A DNA stretch of 64,000 nucleotides. Origin: Pyronema omphalodes. Taxonomy: Eukaryota; Ascomycota; Pezizomycetes; Pezizales; Pyronemataceae. Each line of letters begins with the position of its first letter. Positions within the stretch are counted from its first letter, which is position 1. Position numbers and translations under genes: made by a program. A model generated the notes under the pieces. That model had not been told where the DNA came from. It worked only from the letters and a program-made list of their open reading frames with translations, and did no database searches. The stretch spans positions 372,001 to 436,000 of the forward strand of contig JAJJXM010000031.1 of the NCBI GenBank assembly GCA_024516155.1, written 5' to 3'. Below, one piece after another: positions 36,927 to 47,015 of the stretch.

Positions 36927-37636
36927 TTGTCTCAAACTGGGTTGCTATAGAACACTTATTTGAAGCGAAGGCATTGGATTTTATTATCAAGTCTATGTGG
37001 AATCTACATATAAATTTCTCTTGGTACTACGCTGACTTCTCTACATCTCCCGACACTTCCTACTCCTCCCATGTCCCCGACACTGCATACTTGTAGCGGG
37101 CCTGTCTGTCGCGAAGGCATCGAATCACCAAGCCTATAATGAGTCAGCAGATAAATTTTCTTTTGTTCTTCGTTGACTTCCCTGGATCTTTAAGCATTTT
37201 TTCCTTCTCCAAAATCTCGTGGTTGTAGTCAATCTACTTCGCGCGACATTGGCCAGTTTACACCCGCGCGAAGACGGTACGTCGTAGTCGGTAGGTTAAA
37301 ACCCTGTCCGTTCGGTGGGTTCGGCGCTGACTAACATGAACCAGGCGGTTGTATGCTCGTCGAGAGCGAGGATGTAGAATCTGGGTGAGCGGCGGGCGGT
37401 GGAGGGTGAGGGAGGGCTATACCTGGAGTCATCTCAGCTTCAGACGCTTGTAGAACTCTTGCGGAGCGCATTCCTCCAGTTGAAGGTGTAGGGACTGCTC
37501 GGGCAGTGGTCGTACGGTCGCAACGGCGTCTATGCTGCCTAAACGGGCGCGGCTATTTCGTTGAAAGGAAATTAGAGAAGATTTGATTGGAAAAACAATG
37601 CTGTAGCGGGTATTGGGACCCTGTAGACATGAAAAT

Positions 37637-37710
37637 GGTTTCATGGTGTAGTTGGTTATCACATCAGTCTAACACACTGAAGGTCCCCAGATCGAGCCTG
37701 GGTGAAATCA
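37637..37710 (+). tRNA. tRNA-Val (anticodon AAC)
   Basis: Intact 74-nt cloverleaf, same tRNA body as the copy at 10238 on the other strand. Loop CTAACAC, acceptor GGTTTCA/TGAAATC. The T-run begins at 37711 (TCCTTTTG). It lies inside duplicate copy 1, with its partner at 44397. Confidence 0.95.
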
Positions 37711-38406
37711 TCCTTTTGTTCTTCGCAGCCACCTGGTGTGGGTCCGTTTCAGGTAGCCTTGTAATCCGTCCACGCTGTTGCCCAGGCAACGGACCCGTTC
37801 TGCGTGGCTCGGACTTCTGTTGAAAAGGTCGAACAGTTGGAGGTAGATTCGGTACGGTGGGTTCGGCATCTGAGGGTCGGCGGTAGGCTCGGGGGTTGGT
37901 TCGGTGGTCAGTTCGATGGTAGGTTCGGTCTGGCGTGGTGTTAGGCTAAACGGTCAATCTTTATTTTGTCGTCAGTAGGCGGTGTGTATAATAGGCGGTG
38001 TGTGGAGTAGGTGGTGTATGGTGGAAGTAATGAGTAGAGTAAGTAGGGTGTAGAGTGGATAGTCTGAAGAGTAGGCGGTGCGGTAAGGAGTGTTGGACAA
38101 CCAGGACGAACTTATTGGATTCGGGTCTCATCGGCGGTCCTCCATTTGGTCTGGACAGACCGGACTGTCGTACTTCATTCTTCTTGCTAGCTAAGCAGAA
38201 GTTTGCGGAATAAATCCGTAGTAGACATCCATGGGGTTGTTCGCTGTAACGATCACGATGCGGAAAGACTGCCATCCAGCGGTATTGTCCATCAAGCCTC
38301 TGGGAGCGAGCCTGCAAGGACAGTGAAAATAGGAAGACGCCATGTCGGATAATGAATGTCATTACGAATCTTCCTTGTTTTTTATTTTTATTTTTTATTC
38401 TTCATC

Positions 38407-38556
38407 ATGTCTCATCTAGTAGCATCTCTTCCCGTACTATATCTGGTTTATTTGACCACATGGGTGGTCGGGTTGCTTGTGCGCATTAGTGGGCGAGTAG
38501 CAGAAGCAGAGGGGAAAGGAAAGAGAATTGCGGAGAGGGAAGGGGATGGGGGGTAG
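38407..38556 (+). CDS. Putative 49-aa single-membrane-span microprotein
   Basis: The short frame starts MSHLVASLPVLYLVYLTTWVVGLLVRISG, with one hydrophobic span (~5-27) followed by a basic/acidic tail GKGKRIAEREGDGG. The corresponding frame in the duplicate (45373) keeps the start, the span and GKGKRIAE despite many substitutions. Changes are both silent and replacing, so selection is not shown. No family recognised. It may be chance. Confidence 0.3.
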   Translation: MSHLVASLPVLYLVYLTTWVVGLLVRISGRVAEAEGKGKRIAEREGDGG

Positions 38557-39279
38557 GCAAAAAGGCGGGTAAACAAAATTCTGGCAGCCGGCGAAATGAT
38601 GGTTTCAGCCTCAAGCTATGCTTTTTCTTTCTAGTCTAGGCATTCCGCGTAGTAGAGGTCAGGCTGCCGTATCTCAGACTCTCATGATCTCGGGTTATGG
38701 ATTGATGTAGAAAGGTACACGTAGTTTCCTGTATTTCTGACCAGTGGGATCAGTTGGACAATTGGTCAAGTAGCAGCAAGAGCCGACCTGTTCACCAGTG
38801 GAGTAAGATAGAGTCGTCGTTTTTGTGTGACGACCACGGAGGGAACCTTTCATACATTAGGAATTTATTGGGGCAGAAGTGTGATGCAATTATTTCTGTC
38901 AAGTTGGTAGAAGTTGTGGGCGAGGTCTACCTGGCTTGGAGTTCCGGGTACATATTACATTTCCACTAACAGTGGTTACTGTAGGACGCTATGAAGGACC
39001 GACAAACATTTGGCTTTGATGGGACGTCCAAGGACCGTGTCAGAGTTCTAAATCCAATTGAACAAAAATAACTTCCTTAGAAGATGAATGTACTCATAAA
39101 ATACACATCAGATCGTTGGGATATAAACCTAGATCTTGACTCTTCCCTCGCTGTTGACCGTTTGGTGCATCACGTGAACTCCACGGGCTACATATGCCTT
39201 CATGGCGAGTTGATACAGTACACCTAGCAGCGGAACTCGGGTATGGCTTGAAAAATTTCTTGTTCGTCATCTCACTGAT

Positions 39280-39358
39280 AGTTTCATGGTGACTTCGCCT
39301 ATGACATCCACCTAGCACGCCGAAGGTCCCCGGATCTACTGGAGCCTGGGTGAAATCA
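39280..39358 (+). pseudogene. Decayed tRNA-Val copy
   Basis: The 5' end GTTTCATGGT, then CGAAGGTCCCCGGATC and GGAGCCTGGGTGAAATCA, match tRNA-Val. The D and anticodon arms are destroyed: the anticodon loop reads CCTAGCACGC-like sequence in place of CTAACAC. Position corresponds to the relic at 46318 in copy 2. Confidence 0.85.
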
Positions 39359-39697
39359 CCCTTTTACCAGTTTTCATTTGACGCTGGCTTCTATGCGCCA
39401 TGTCACGATGTTATTCGGCATTCTCCTTTTTTTCTCTTTGATTTACCTTTGCGCTTTGCCCGATAATGGTACCCAGCAAACATCCTAGCCCGGCTGCCGA
39501 ATGTACCTGTCTTACACCCCCCCCCCCCCCCTCAATGGTTTCTCAATGAGCCCATCCATCTCTATCTCTGCATCTACAGCAGAAAAGCTACTGGCTGTTG
39601 AATATCTACACTATGAGCTACTACCGAAGCTGGCTAGACTTGGATAATCCATACGAGTACATACTACGGGTATATAGGGACAGCTCACCAAACCATA

Positions 39698-40059
39698 TAG
39701 AGGCGCCGGGGCGAAAGCGAACGCGGGGGTATAACGAACGCCAAGCCAACATGGTGCCTTTCAAGAAGTGATCTTCAATGTGCTATCAGCGGGCAAACCA
39801 GCGACTCCGCAGTTGAAGTTGAAGTTGATGATGTTTCAGAGGAGGACGATGTTTTTGGGCGCACAGAATAGTACAATTTGCTATGTATGTAGCGAACCTG
39901 AGCGCTCTCGCTCCTCTCTCCCCCCGCTGTGAACCCTCTCCACCCTCCGCCTTCGCCCTCGAGCTCTGGCCCGCTGCCCACGTCGATCATTACCACAAAG
40001 ACCTATGTTGGCTTGGCGTTCCTTATACCCCCGCGTTCGCTTTCGCCCCGGCGCCTCTA
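39698..40059. repeat. Near-perfect 55-bp inverted repeat
   Basis: The left arm 39698-39752 and right arm 40005-40059 are reverse complements with one visible mismatch. The spacer is 252 nt. Both arms, read outward in their own orientation, encode EAPGRKRTRGY(N or K)ERQAN. It lies in DNA between the two large duplicate copies. No coding gene is supported here. See findings. Confidence 0.92.
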
Positions 40060-41947
40060 AGTCTAGCATGATATCTCAGTATATCCGTGTACGGATTATG
40101 TTCGAGAATGATTAAAATATTTCGTACGCAAGTCACAACCTATCTTGAGGAATAGGAGCATCGCTTTGCAGGCCTGCAACCTCGATGATATCTTCAAAGA
40201 TTGCTGATGGCAGATTGCCAACTTCAAATTGAACCCCAGACCCTTAATCTTGTCCGTTTCAAGCACAATACTACCTCTGATGTGTACATTTTGAGAAGAA
40301 AAACTTGTAATAGCTCACATATGGCTTCGTTTCTCACCGGTTTTATATTTTACTTCCGAGCGTCGGAACTGTGAAACTGAAGAGCCGTATACGCCCCCCC
40401 CCCCCCCCCCCCCGGCCCACCACACACACACAGTTGATGTAGATAATCTCGTTCACGGCGAAAAAACACCGACCAAAAGACCTACTACCCAGCATATACT
40501 GAATAAACTAAAAAGAGCAGCTATCCTATTCCCCATCCGATTGATTTACCGTAAAGCAAGGATGAGGCAAGAGATACATGTACTTACTTGTAGGTTGAGA
40601 AACGTGCAAATCTTTGGCATTTTACAATTGATAGAGGATAATTAGGAAAATATGATTCTATTGATAGAGATTCTGTAGAATATAGGTAAGCTTAAAAATT
40701 ATATTGTGTTGAGAACGGTGGTGAATACTGGAGAATTGTGAAGAATACGATTGCTTTGTCCTACAGTCGACTTGAAAGTTCTGAGGTGCTTTTTTTTGAG
40801 ATAAATTTAAAGCATGTAGTAATAGTACTCTCAAGTCAGTCATGCGTAATCTGTGATATAGTAAAATCGAGATAGCATTTTTAGTCATCATTTCCGTCGT
40901 TGCGAAAAGCGTGGATGCAGCTTCATGGAATGGTGGATTATGAATGCAATGTAGCCACAATAAGATGCAGAATACTAGTTTAGTTCAAGTACCGAATGGA
41001 TGCAATAATTGTTTCCAAGTTATGAAAAGAATCTTAAAAATGTCTTTACATATGGAAAAGGTTTGCCAGCCATTCACAATGCGACATCGGGGATTACTTC
41101 CACCATAACGAGTGAATAAACATGATACAATACATAATTCAACCTCAACGTACATATAGTTGTAAAAGAATGGGGGGTTTTGAAATCTTTTTGAAACGTT
41201 TCTACACGCGAGAAAAGTTTCTAGCGCTATGTAGACATTTTTTCACGCTGTAAGCGCGTGATATCAAAAGCGTTTTTTGTGCAAACTCTCTGAACGCTTA
41301 AAACGCATTGCGGCATCTAAACATCGGGATAATTCGAGAACGCCATAACACTTCGTAATTTTTAGGTGGTCTATAGCGCTATGTCCAACACTCCATCTTT
41401 GAATTCAATACCGTATATACTGCCGAAAAACTTTTTTAACTGCTGCAAAATATATAATCGAATCTTTAGTGTTTAGCAGGCGAAAACAACGTAGAAAAAA
41501 ACAAATGGGCTCTGGTCTAAACGTGTAGTTCCTCACGACAGCAATTGCATCATCACTGTTGGAGTACTACAACCGCTTTGCGCTATGTGGAAGCATTTTT
41601 CTCCTTTCAATTTTTTTTTTCTGCAACGTCAGAAGTGATATGAAGAATTTGCCTATCACTCTAGCTTCCGTGAGGTCTAACTCCAGCAGTGTGTTACCGC
41701 CGCTGGGTGCTTGCAGAAGGTATAACTCACCATAACGCTACAGTTGTATGCGATGTAAGAGAACATAAATCTTTATCACTCATTTCCCACTCAATTTTAA
41801 TCAGTAATTTGGTAAAGCCTGCTGTTAAAAACTTTTGTGAACGAAGCTCAGAAGCCAAAAGTCTACACTTCGTGATGGTTCCCAGGGCATTGCATAACGG
41901 GGGATGTAGAATCAAGTAATGCTGCATTATCGATCTTAGCCCCCGAT
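40060..41947. other. Gene-free AT-rich spacer between duplicates
   Basis: No gene supported. A 20-nt C run is at 40394-40413, followed by a short CA repeat. The remainder is AT-rich with isolated GCGCT-type palindromes near 41220-41380. Confidence 0.55.
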
Positions 41948-42120
41948 CAGGAGACGGGGAGCCAACCTAGCTCAACGGATTTTCGTATGGGGAGAGGTAT
42001 CGCAGCTCGGATAGCGGTGGGCAACGGATCTCCGAATCGGCGGGGGACGCACGGCACTCAAGATCTGAGAGGGGAGGTCGAACGGAAACGGGGAACCTGG
42101 GGGATTATGCTGTTTGAAGT
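41948..42120 (+). pseudogene. Orphan 3' fragment of the CorA-like gene
   Basis: Corresponds to the last ~56 codons of the gene ending at 35148. A base is missing (AACGGATTTTCG against AACGGGGTTTTCG, net shift), and no upstream exons are present, so it cannot encode the protein. Confidence 0.8.
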
Positions 42121-42441
42121 GCTAGAGGTACATAGATGTAGGGGAATTTTTGAATTTCTTCAAGCAGGGCAGAGTGTAGTACTATCACATATTGTACCTA
42201 AAGCCTTACAACCGTCTTCCTAACTTATCCATTTGTATGATGTCTTTCTGGCGTTGTTAGTCTACCAATGACGGCGACTGCGTGACGAATCTACGGCTGT
42301 CGGTTGCCTTTGATTGGACTTATAAAGGCCTTCTGATAGACCTGAAGCTTCTCTTCCCTCGCCGACCCCAAAGAATAACCCGCCCTTCGATAACCCCATC
42401 TTCTTTTACAACCAATACTTTTTCTTCAAAACACCCAAACA

Positions 42442-42962
42442 ATGTCGGACAATACATTTATCCTCGGCGATTACCTACTGGATACCTTTATGCGAGCAGC
42501 AGCAACTGACGCTGCCCCTGAGGGAACCCTCATGACGGCCCCCTCCACCCCAACCGCCGAACCGGTTGTACGCCCTCCGGCGGCAGCCCAAAAGAGATAC
42601 GTCATAACCCTCAGGTTCGCAAAGCTCAAGGGCAAATTTGCTCAGATGGATAAAGCAGCCCAAAGGAGGGCCGAATCGAGGGCCGAATCGGAAAGACGGG
42701 TCCGAGCCCTGGGGGAATGCACCCCCAAGAATTATAAAAGGTGGGTTGAAACCCAAACCACCAGGGAACTAAAGGTATCCTTGCGAGAACGGAAACTCCT
42801 CCAAACTGGGAGAAAGGACGATATGGTGGATCGTCTCATCAATGCAATTGAAGCGGAATATGGAGTGGTCAAGGTTAGTTTCCCCTCCTCGCGCTACATC
42901 AGTGAGCTACAGTTGTTGAATGAGCGATTTACTAACTCTTTTTCCAGTCTCCGCAGGTTTGA
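42442..42962 (+). CDS. Small SAP-domain protein, copy 2
   Basis: Two exons are proposed, 42442-42873 and 42948-42962 (148 aa). The 74-nt intron runs from GTTAGT to an ACTAACTCTTTTTCCAG end. Reading through the intron instead would give a 248-aa product whose tail is low complexity, which is less likely. From residue ~18 the protein is nearly the same as the paralogue at 35474, including the SAP motif TTRELKVSLRERKLLQTGRK. The first 17 residues differ at about seven positions (MSDNTFILGDYLLDTFMR). Single-base loss of the T in GTCTAAG converts the paralogue's stop into GTC AAG, leaving the donor in frame. Probably nuclear and DNA-binding, by inference from SAP. Confidence 0.7.
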
Positions 42963-43062
42963 ATGTCCTGGGACTTGCAGCATCCTGTACCAGTCTCTTA
43001 GGCCTGGGTCAGCGTATACTGCAGTACATACACTCGTTGCCTGTTTTGTTTTTGTAATTTCT

Positions 43063-43175
43063 TTATACCATGTCACGAACTTTCTTTTATGCATTTTTTT
43101 TACACCATGTCACGCACTTTCTTTTATGCATTTTTTTTATACCATGTCACGAACTTTCTTTTATGTATTTTTTAT
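43063..43175 (+). repeat. Tandem ~36-bp repeat, three units (copy 2)
   Basis: The same three-unit ACCATGTCACG(A/C)ACTTTC array as at 36095, in the duplicate. Unit number is conserved between copies. Confidence 0.85.
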
Positions 43176-44396
43176 TTTATTTTTGTAGTATTAATTTGAA
43201 TACATCCTCTCATTAACCTTACTTGAATAAAACTTGCCTTTCCCATTCAGTGATTCCTCTCTCAACACCTTCTATATACATGGAGTCGCATCACCTATCC
43301 ACACCCCCGATTCCGTCTGGTAGTTGTAGATTCATCATCTACTTGGAGTAACTCTATGTTGGAACTGCCAGCTATGGTAAGATCTGCTAAACCAGCTGGA
43401 CTCTTTCGTTCATGGCCCAGATTCACCGTGGCTCTGCCTTCCTCCTCCAAAAACTTCTCAACGCTTCAGTCACTCTCTTGACCGTCTTTATGACCATCTA
43501 CGACTCTCAATCCCGTCCGTTCGTTGTAGCAATAACAAGCTTGGTTAGAATTCACGAATCACAGGCAAATTTTCTTTCGGAATTTGCAGGCTTCACTAGA
43601 TTTCTCTGGGTCTTCTTTCAGTGACTTTCCCATTTTTACACACCACCCGACACCTCGTACTGTCCCAAAACTGGGTGGCTATAGAACACTCATTTGAAGC
43701 GAAGGCAGTGGATTTTATTATCAATTCTATGTGGAATCTACATATAAATTTCTTTTTGTACTACACTGACTTCTCTACATCTCCCGACACTTCCTACTCC
43801 TCCCATGTCCCCGAAACTGCATACTTGTAGCGGGCCTGTCTGTCGCGAAGGCATCGAATCACCAAGGCCATAACGAGTCAGCAGATAAATTCTCTTTTAT
43901 TCTTCGTTGACTTCACTAGATCTTTACACCTTTTTTCCTACTCCAAAATCTCGTGGTTGTAGTGAATCTACTTCGCGCGACATTGGCCAGTTTACACACC
44001 TGCGCGAAGACGGTACGTCGTAGTAGATAGGTTCAAACCCTGTCCGTTTGGTGATTTAGGTTGCTCGGCGTTCGGTGGGTTCGGCGCTGACTAAGATCAG
44101 CAAGGCGGTCGTACGCTCGTCGGGGGCGAGTATGTAGAATCTGGGTGAGCGGCGGACGGTGGAGGGTGAGGGAGGGCTATACCTGGGGTCATCTCAGCTT
44201 CAGACGCTCGTAGAACTCTTGCGGAGCGCATTCCTCCAGTTGAAGATGTAGGGACTGCTCGGGCAGTGGTCGTACGGTCGTAGCGGCATCTATGCTGCCT
44301 AAACGAGCGCGGCTATTTCGTTGAAAGGAAATTAGAGAAGATTTGCCTAAAAACACAATATCATACTGGGTCTCAGAACTCTGTGGACGTGATAAT

Positions 44397-44470
44397 GGTT
44401 TCATGGTGTAGTTGGTTATCACATCAGTCTAACACACTGAAGGTCCCCAGATCGAGCCTGGGTGAAATCA
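44397..44470 (+). tRNA. tRNA-Val (anticodon AAC)
   Basis: Intact 74-nt cloverleaf with the same body as the copy at 37637, followed by TCTTTTTG as terminator. It is the duplicate-copy-2 partner. Flanking bases 5' of it have diverged more than the tRNA itself. Confidence 0.95.
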
Positions 44471-44736
44471 TCTTTTTGTTCTTCGCTGCCACCTGGGGCA
44501 GGTCCGTTTCGGGTAGCCTTGTAGTACATCCACGCTGTTGCCCAGGCAACGGACCCGTTCTGCGTGGCTCGGGCTTCCGTCGAAAAGGTTGGACGGTTGG
44601 GAGGTAGATTCGGTACGGTGGGTTCGGCATCTGAGGGTCGGCGGTAGGCTCGGGGGTTGGTTCGGTGGTCGGTTCGATGGTAGGTTCGGTCTGGCGTGGT
44701 GTTAGGCTAAACGGTCAATCTTTATTTTGTCGTCAG

Positions 44737-44970
44737 TAGGCGGTGTGTATAATAGGCGGTGTGTATAATAGGCGGTGTGTATAATAGGCGGTGTGTACAA
44801 TAGGCGGTGTGTATAATTGGCGGTGTGTATAATAGGCGGTTTGTATAATAGGCGGTGTGTGCAATAGGCGGTGTGTACAATATGCGGTGTGTGGAGTAGA
44901 TGATGTGTGGAGTAGACGATGTGTGGAGTAGATGACGAGTGGAGTAGATGATGTGTGGAGTACGTAGATG
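44737..44970 (+). repeat. 16-bp minisatellite, expanded in copy 2
   Basis: About ten units of TAGGCGGTGTGTATAA with point variants (TACAA, TTTGTAT, GTGCAA). Degenerate GTAGATGATGTGTGGA-type units follow. The matching place in copy 1 (37976-38010) has only two units. On the minus strand it yields a repetitive open frame (Thr/His/Tyr/Arg/Leu), which I regard as spurious. Confidence 0.92.
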
Positions 44971-45372
44971 ATATAGAGAGAAAGTAATGCGTACATCGAC
45001 AGTGTATAGAAGAGGCGGTGCGGTGGGATGTAGTAAGGTGTATTACGTTGCCAGGACAAACTCACTAGATTCAGGCCCCATCGACAGTCTCCAGTTTGAG
45101 TTGGACAGGCTTGTCTGCCATATTCCATTCTCCTTGGTAGCCGAGCGGCAGTGGACCTATTGATCTTGGGATGGAACAGAACAAATCCGCAGCAGGTATC
45201 CATCCATAGGGTTAGTCTCTGTAACTACCATAATGCGTAAAGACTTGCAATCCAGTTGTATTGTCCATCAAGCCTCCAGAAGCGAGCTGGTAGGAGGAGA
45301 AGAAGAAGACCGATACTAGGTAGGGAACGACATTATAAATTTCGTTTGGTTTTTTTTTTTTAATTCTTTGTT

Positions 45373-45540
45373 ATGTCTCATCTAGTAGCTTCACTTCCGG
45401 TACTATCTATGGCTTACTTGACCACATTGGTGGTCGGGTTCTTTGTGTGCATGGGAGGACGAGTAACAACAGCAGGAGGGAAAGGAAAGAGAATTGCGGA
45501 GGGGGGGGGGGGGGGGGGGGGTAGGCAAAAGGGCGGGTAA
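45373..45540 (+). CDS. Putative membrane microprotein, copy 2
   Basis: MSHLVASLPVLSMAYLTTLVVGFFVCMGG, then GKGKRIAE, aligns with the 49-aa frame at 38407. The tail is altered by a 21-nt G run (45501-45521) that encodes poly-Gly and changes the frame of the stop, giving about 55 aa. Expression is unproven. Confidence 0.25.
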   Translation: MSHLVASLPVLSMAYLTTLVVGFFVCMGGRVTTAGGKGKRIAEGGGGGGGRQKGG

Positions 45541-46317
45541 ACGAAATTCTGGCAGCCGGCGAAATGATGCTTTGAGCCTCAAGCTATCTCCTGTTCTTCG
45601 ACTGAAGACTTGGATTTGGATACGTTTTAGCGGCCACTAGTCTAGGTATTCTGCTTAGTAGAGGCTAGGCTGTTGTGTCACAGTGCCTCGTAGTTTCGGT
45701 TTATAGCCTGATTTATGACGGCAGAGGTGGTTTTCTGTATCCCTTGTGTCTTACGACACTCCGGCCAATGGGCATCGGTTTAAGGATTCTCCAGTGGCAG
45801 ACAGAGCCGATCTGTTCAGTTATAGAGCAAGGCCCAGCCGTCATTGTGGTGTGCAGCGAAAATGTGATGCAGTTATTTCTATCAAGTTGACTGCTGGTAG
45901 AAGTTGCGGGCGAGGTTCACTTGGTGTGGAGTTCAGTTTACTTAGTCATCTTCAGGACGTCCCTATGATAGAACCACAAGGAATTGGCATCTTTGGGGAA
46001 ATTCGAGAACTGTGCCAGGAAACTGTATCCCGCTGAAGAAAGACGGATTGCTTAGAATAAGAATATGCCTTTGAAATACACAGTGGATCATTGGAAAATG
46101 GGCGTATGTGTTGACTCTTCCCTTGTTGCTGACCGTTTGGTGTGTTACGTGAACTTTACGTGAACTACACGGGCTCAATCTTCGCGGCCAGTTGATGCAG
46201 TACACCTTGCAGCGAAAGCTGGGTTCGGATTAAGAAGAAATAAATAATAATAATAATAATAAAACAATAAAAACGAAATAAAAAAAATAAAAAAAACCGA
46301 CCATCCCGTCACTGACT

Positions 46318-46399
46318 GTTTCATATTGTAATTGGTTATCACCTCATCCCAATTCAACACATTGAAGGTCCTCGAATCCAACCTGCCACCTGCGTGAAC
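46318..46399 (+). pseudogene. Decayed tRNA-Val copy
   Basis: GTTTCATATTGTAATTGGTT, ATCAC and ACACATTGAAGGTC are recognisable from tRNA-Val. The anticodon arm carries an insertion and the T arm and 3' acceptor are broken. Several differences are G to A or C to T. Counterpart of the relic at 39280. Confidence 0.85.
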
Positions 46400-46649
46400 A
46401 AAAACCATTTCACCAGTTTCCAGCCAACACCAGCCTGTCAGTATATCCCTCAAAATTCTTCTTTCATTCCCTTCTATTTCACCGTCACTCCTCGCCAATT
46501 ACAGAAATCACTTCAGTACCCACATCAGCTAAATAAGTAAGCGGCAAGCCAAGAGTGAATTCTACAAATAATGTGACAGAACAAGCTCGCCATGTCCCAT
46601 CCGAATTAGACCACCATTTGCGGTAGGGTCTCGTAGTAGCACCATGACC

Positions 46650-47015
46650 AGCAGTTTTGAGGCACCATGCACCGGACGGATCGCAGGTGATTGGGTGACT
46701 ATGGTATGGATCATGAGGCGATCACTCGTAAGCGATTACTTTTTACTACGGTCTGTGGTATTTTGCTCCAAAGATTCTGATGTAGCATACTGGTGAAAGT
46801 CAGCTATAAGTAATTCCTCACAACAGATATGCTATGGTAATTAAAAACAATGCTCCCTCTGTTCCTGACGTGAATTCATCACGCGATGTTGGACTTGCAA
46901 GACTTGCAAGTTGCAGCAGCAATGGGATGGTGGAAATTCTTACAGATGGAAGAAAGAACTAGATGGATGAAATATTTATACTAAAACCGTACTTTCTGCA
47001 GCGAAATGAGTGATA
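46650..47015. repeat. Dispersed hAT-related repeat, copy 2
   Basis: Diverged and shortened copy of 17390-18080 in the same orientation, sharing GAGGCACCAT..ACCGGACGGA, AAAACAATGCTC and AACCGTACTTT..GAGTGATATT. It ends next to an 18-nt G run at 47034. No coding capacity. Confidence 0.6.

Larger units (their letters stand above)
34978..39360 (+). repeat. Large direct duplication, copy 1
   Basis: From CAGGAGACGG at 34978 the sequence matches the segment beginning at 41948 in the same orientation. Offset is about 6.97 kb, dropping to 6.73 kb after a 234-nt insertion. Identity is very high to about 38560, then decays but remains clearly alignable to about 39360. Contents are the 3' end of the CorA-like gene, SAP-domain gene, 35-bp tandem repeats, tRNA-Val, a short minisatellite, a 49-aa open frame and a decayed tRNA-Val. 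Confidence 0.93.
41948..46400 (+). repeat. Large direct duplication, copy 2
   Basis: Begins at CAGGAGACGG within unrelated DNA and follows copy 1 in order. Contents are an orphan fragment of the CorA-like gene's 3' end (frame broken by a 1-nt loss near 41980), the SAP gene, 36-bp tandem units, tRNA-Val, an expanded 16-bp minisatellite, the small membrane frame and a decayed tRNA-Val. It lacks the 234-nt MITE-like insertion. Similarity is weak beyond 45650 and fades near 46400. Confidence 0.93.

Noticed and set aside
39775..40069. Minus-strand frames over the inverted repeat spacer as a gene
   Set aside because: Basic, Glu/Gly/Arg-rich low-complexity reading with no family signature; better explained by the inverted repeat.
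44733..45203. Minus-strand 156-codon frame rich in Thr-His-Tyr-Arg-Leu repeats
   Set aside because: It is a translation of the 16-bp minisatellite, absent as such from copy 1 because unit number differs.
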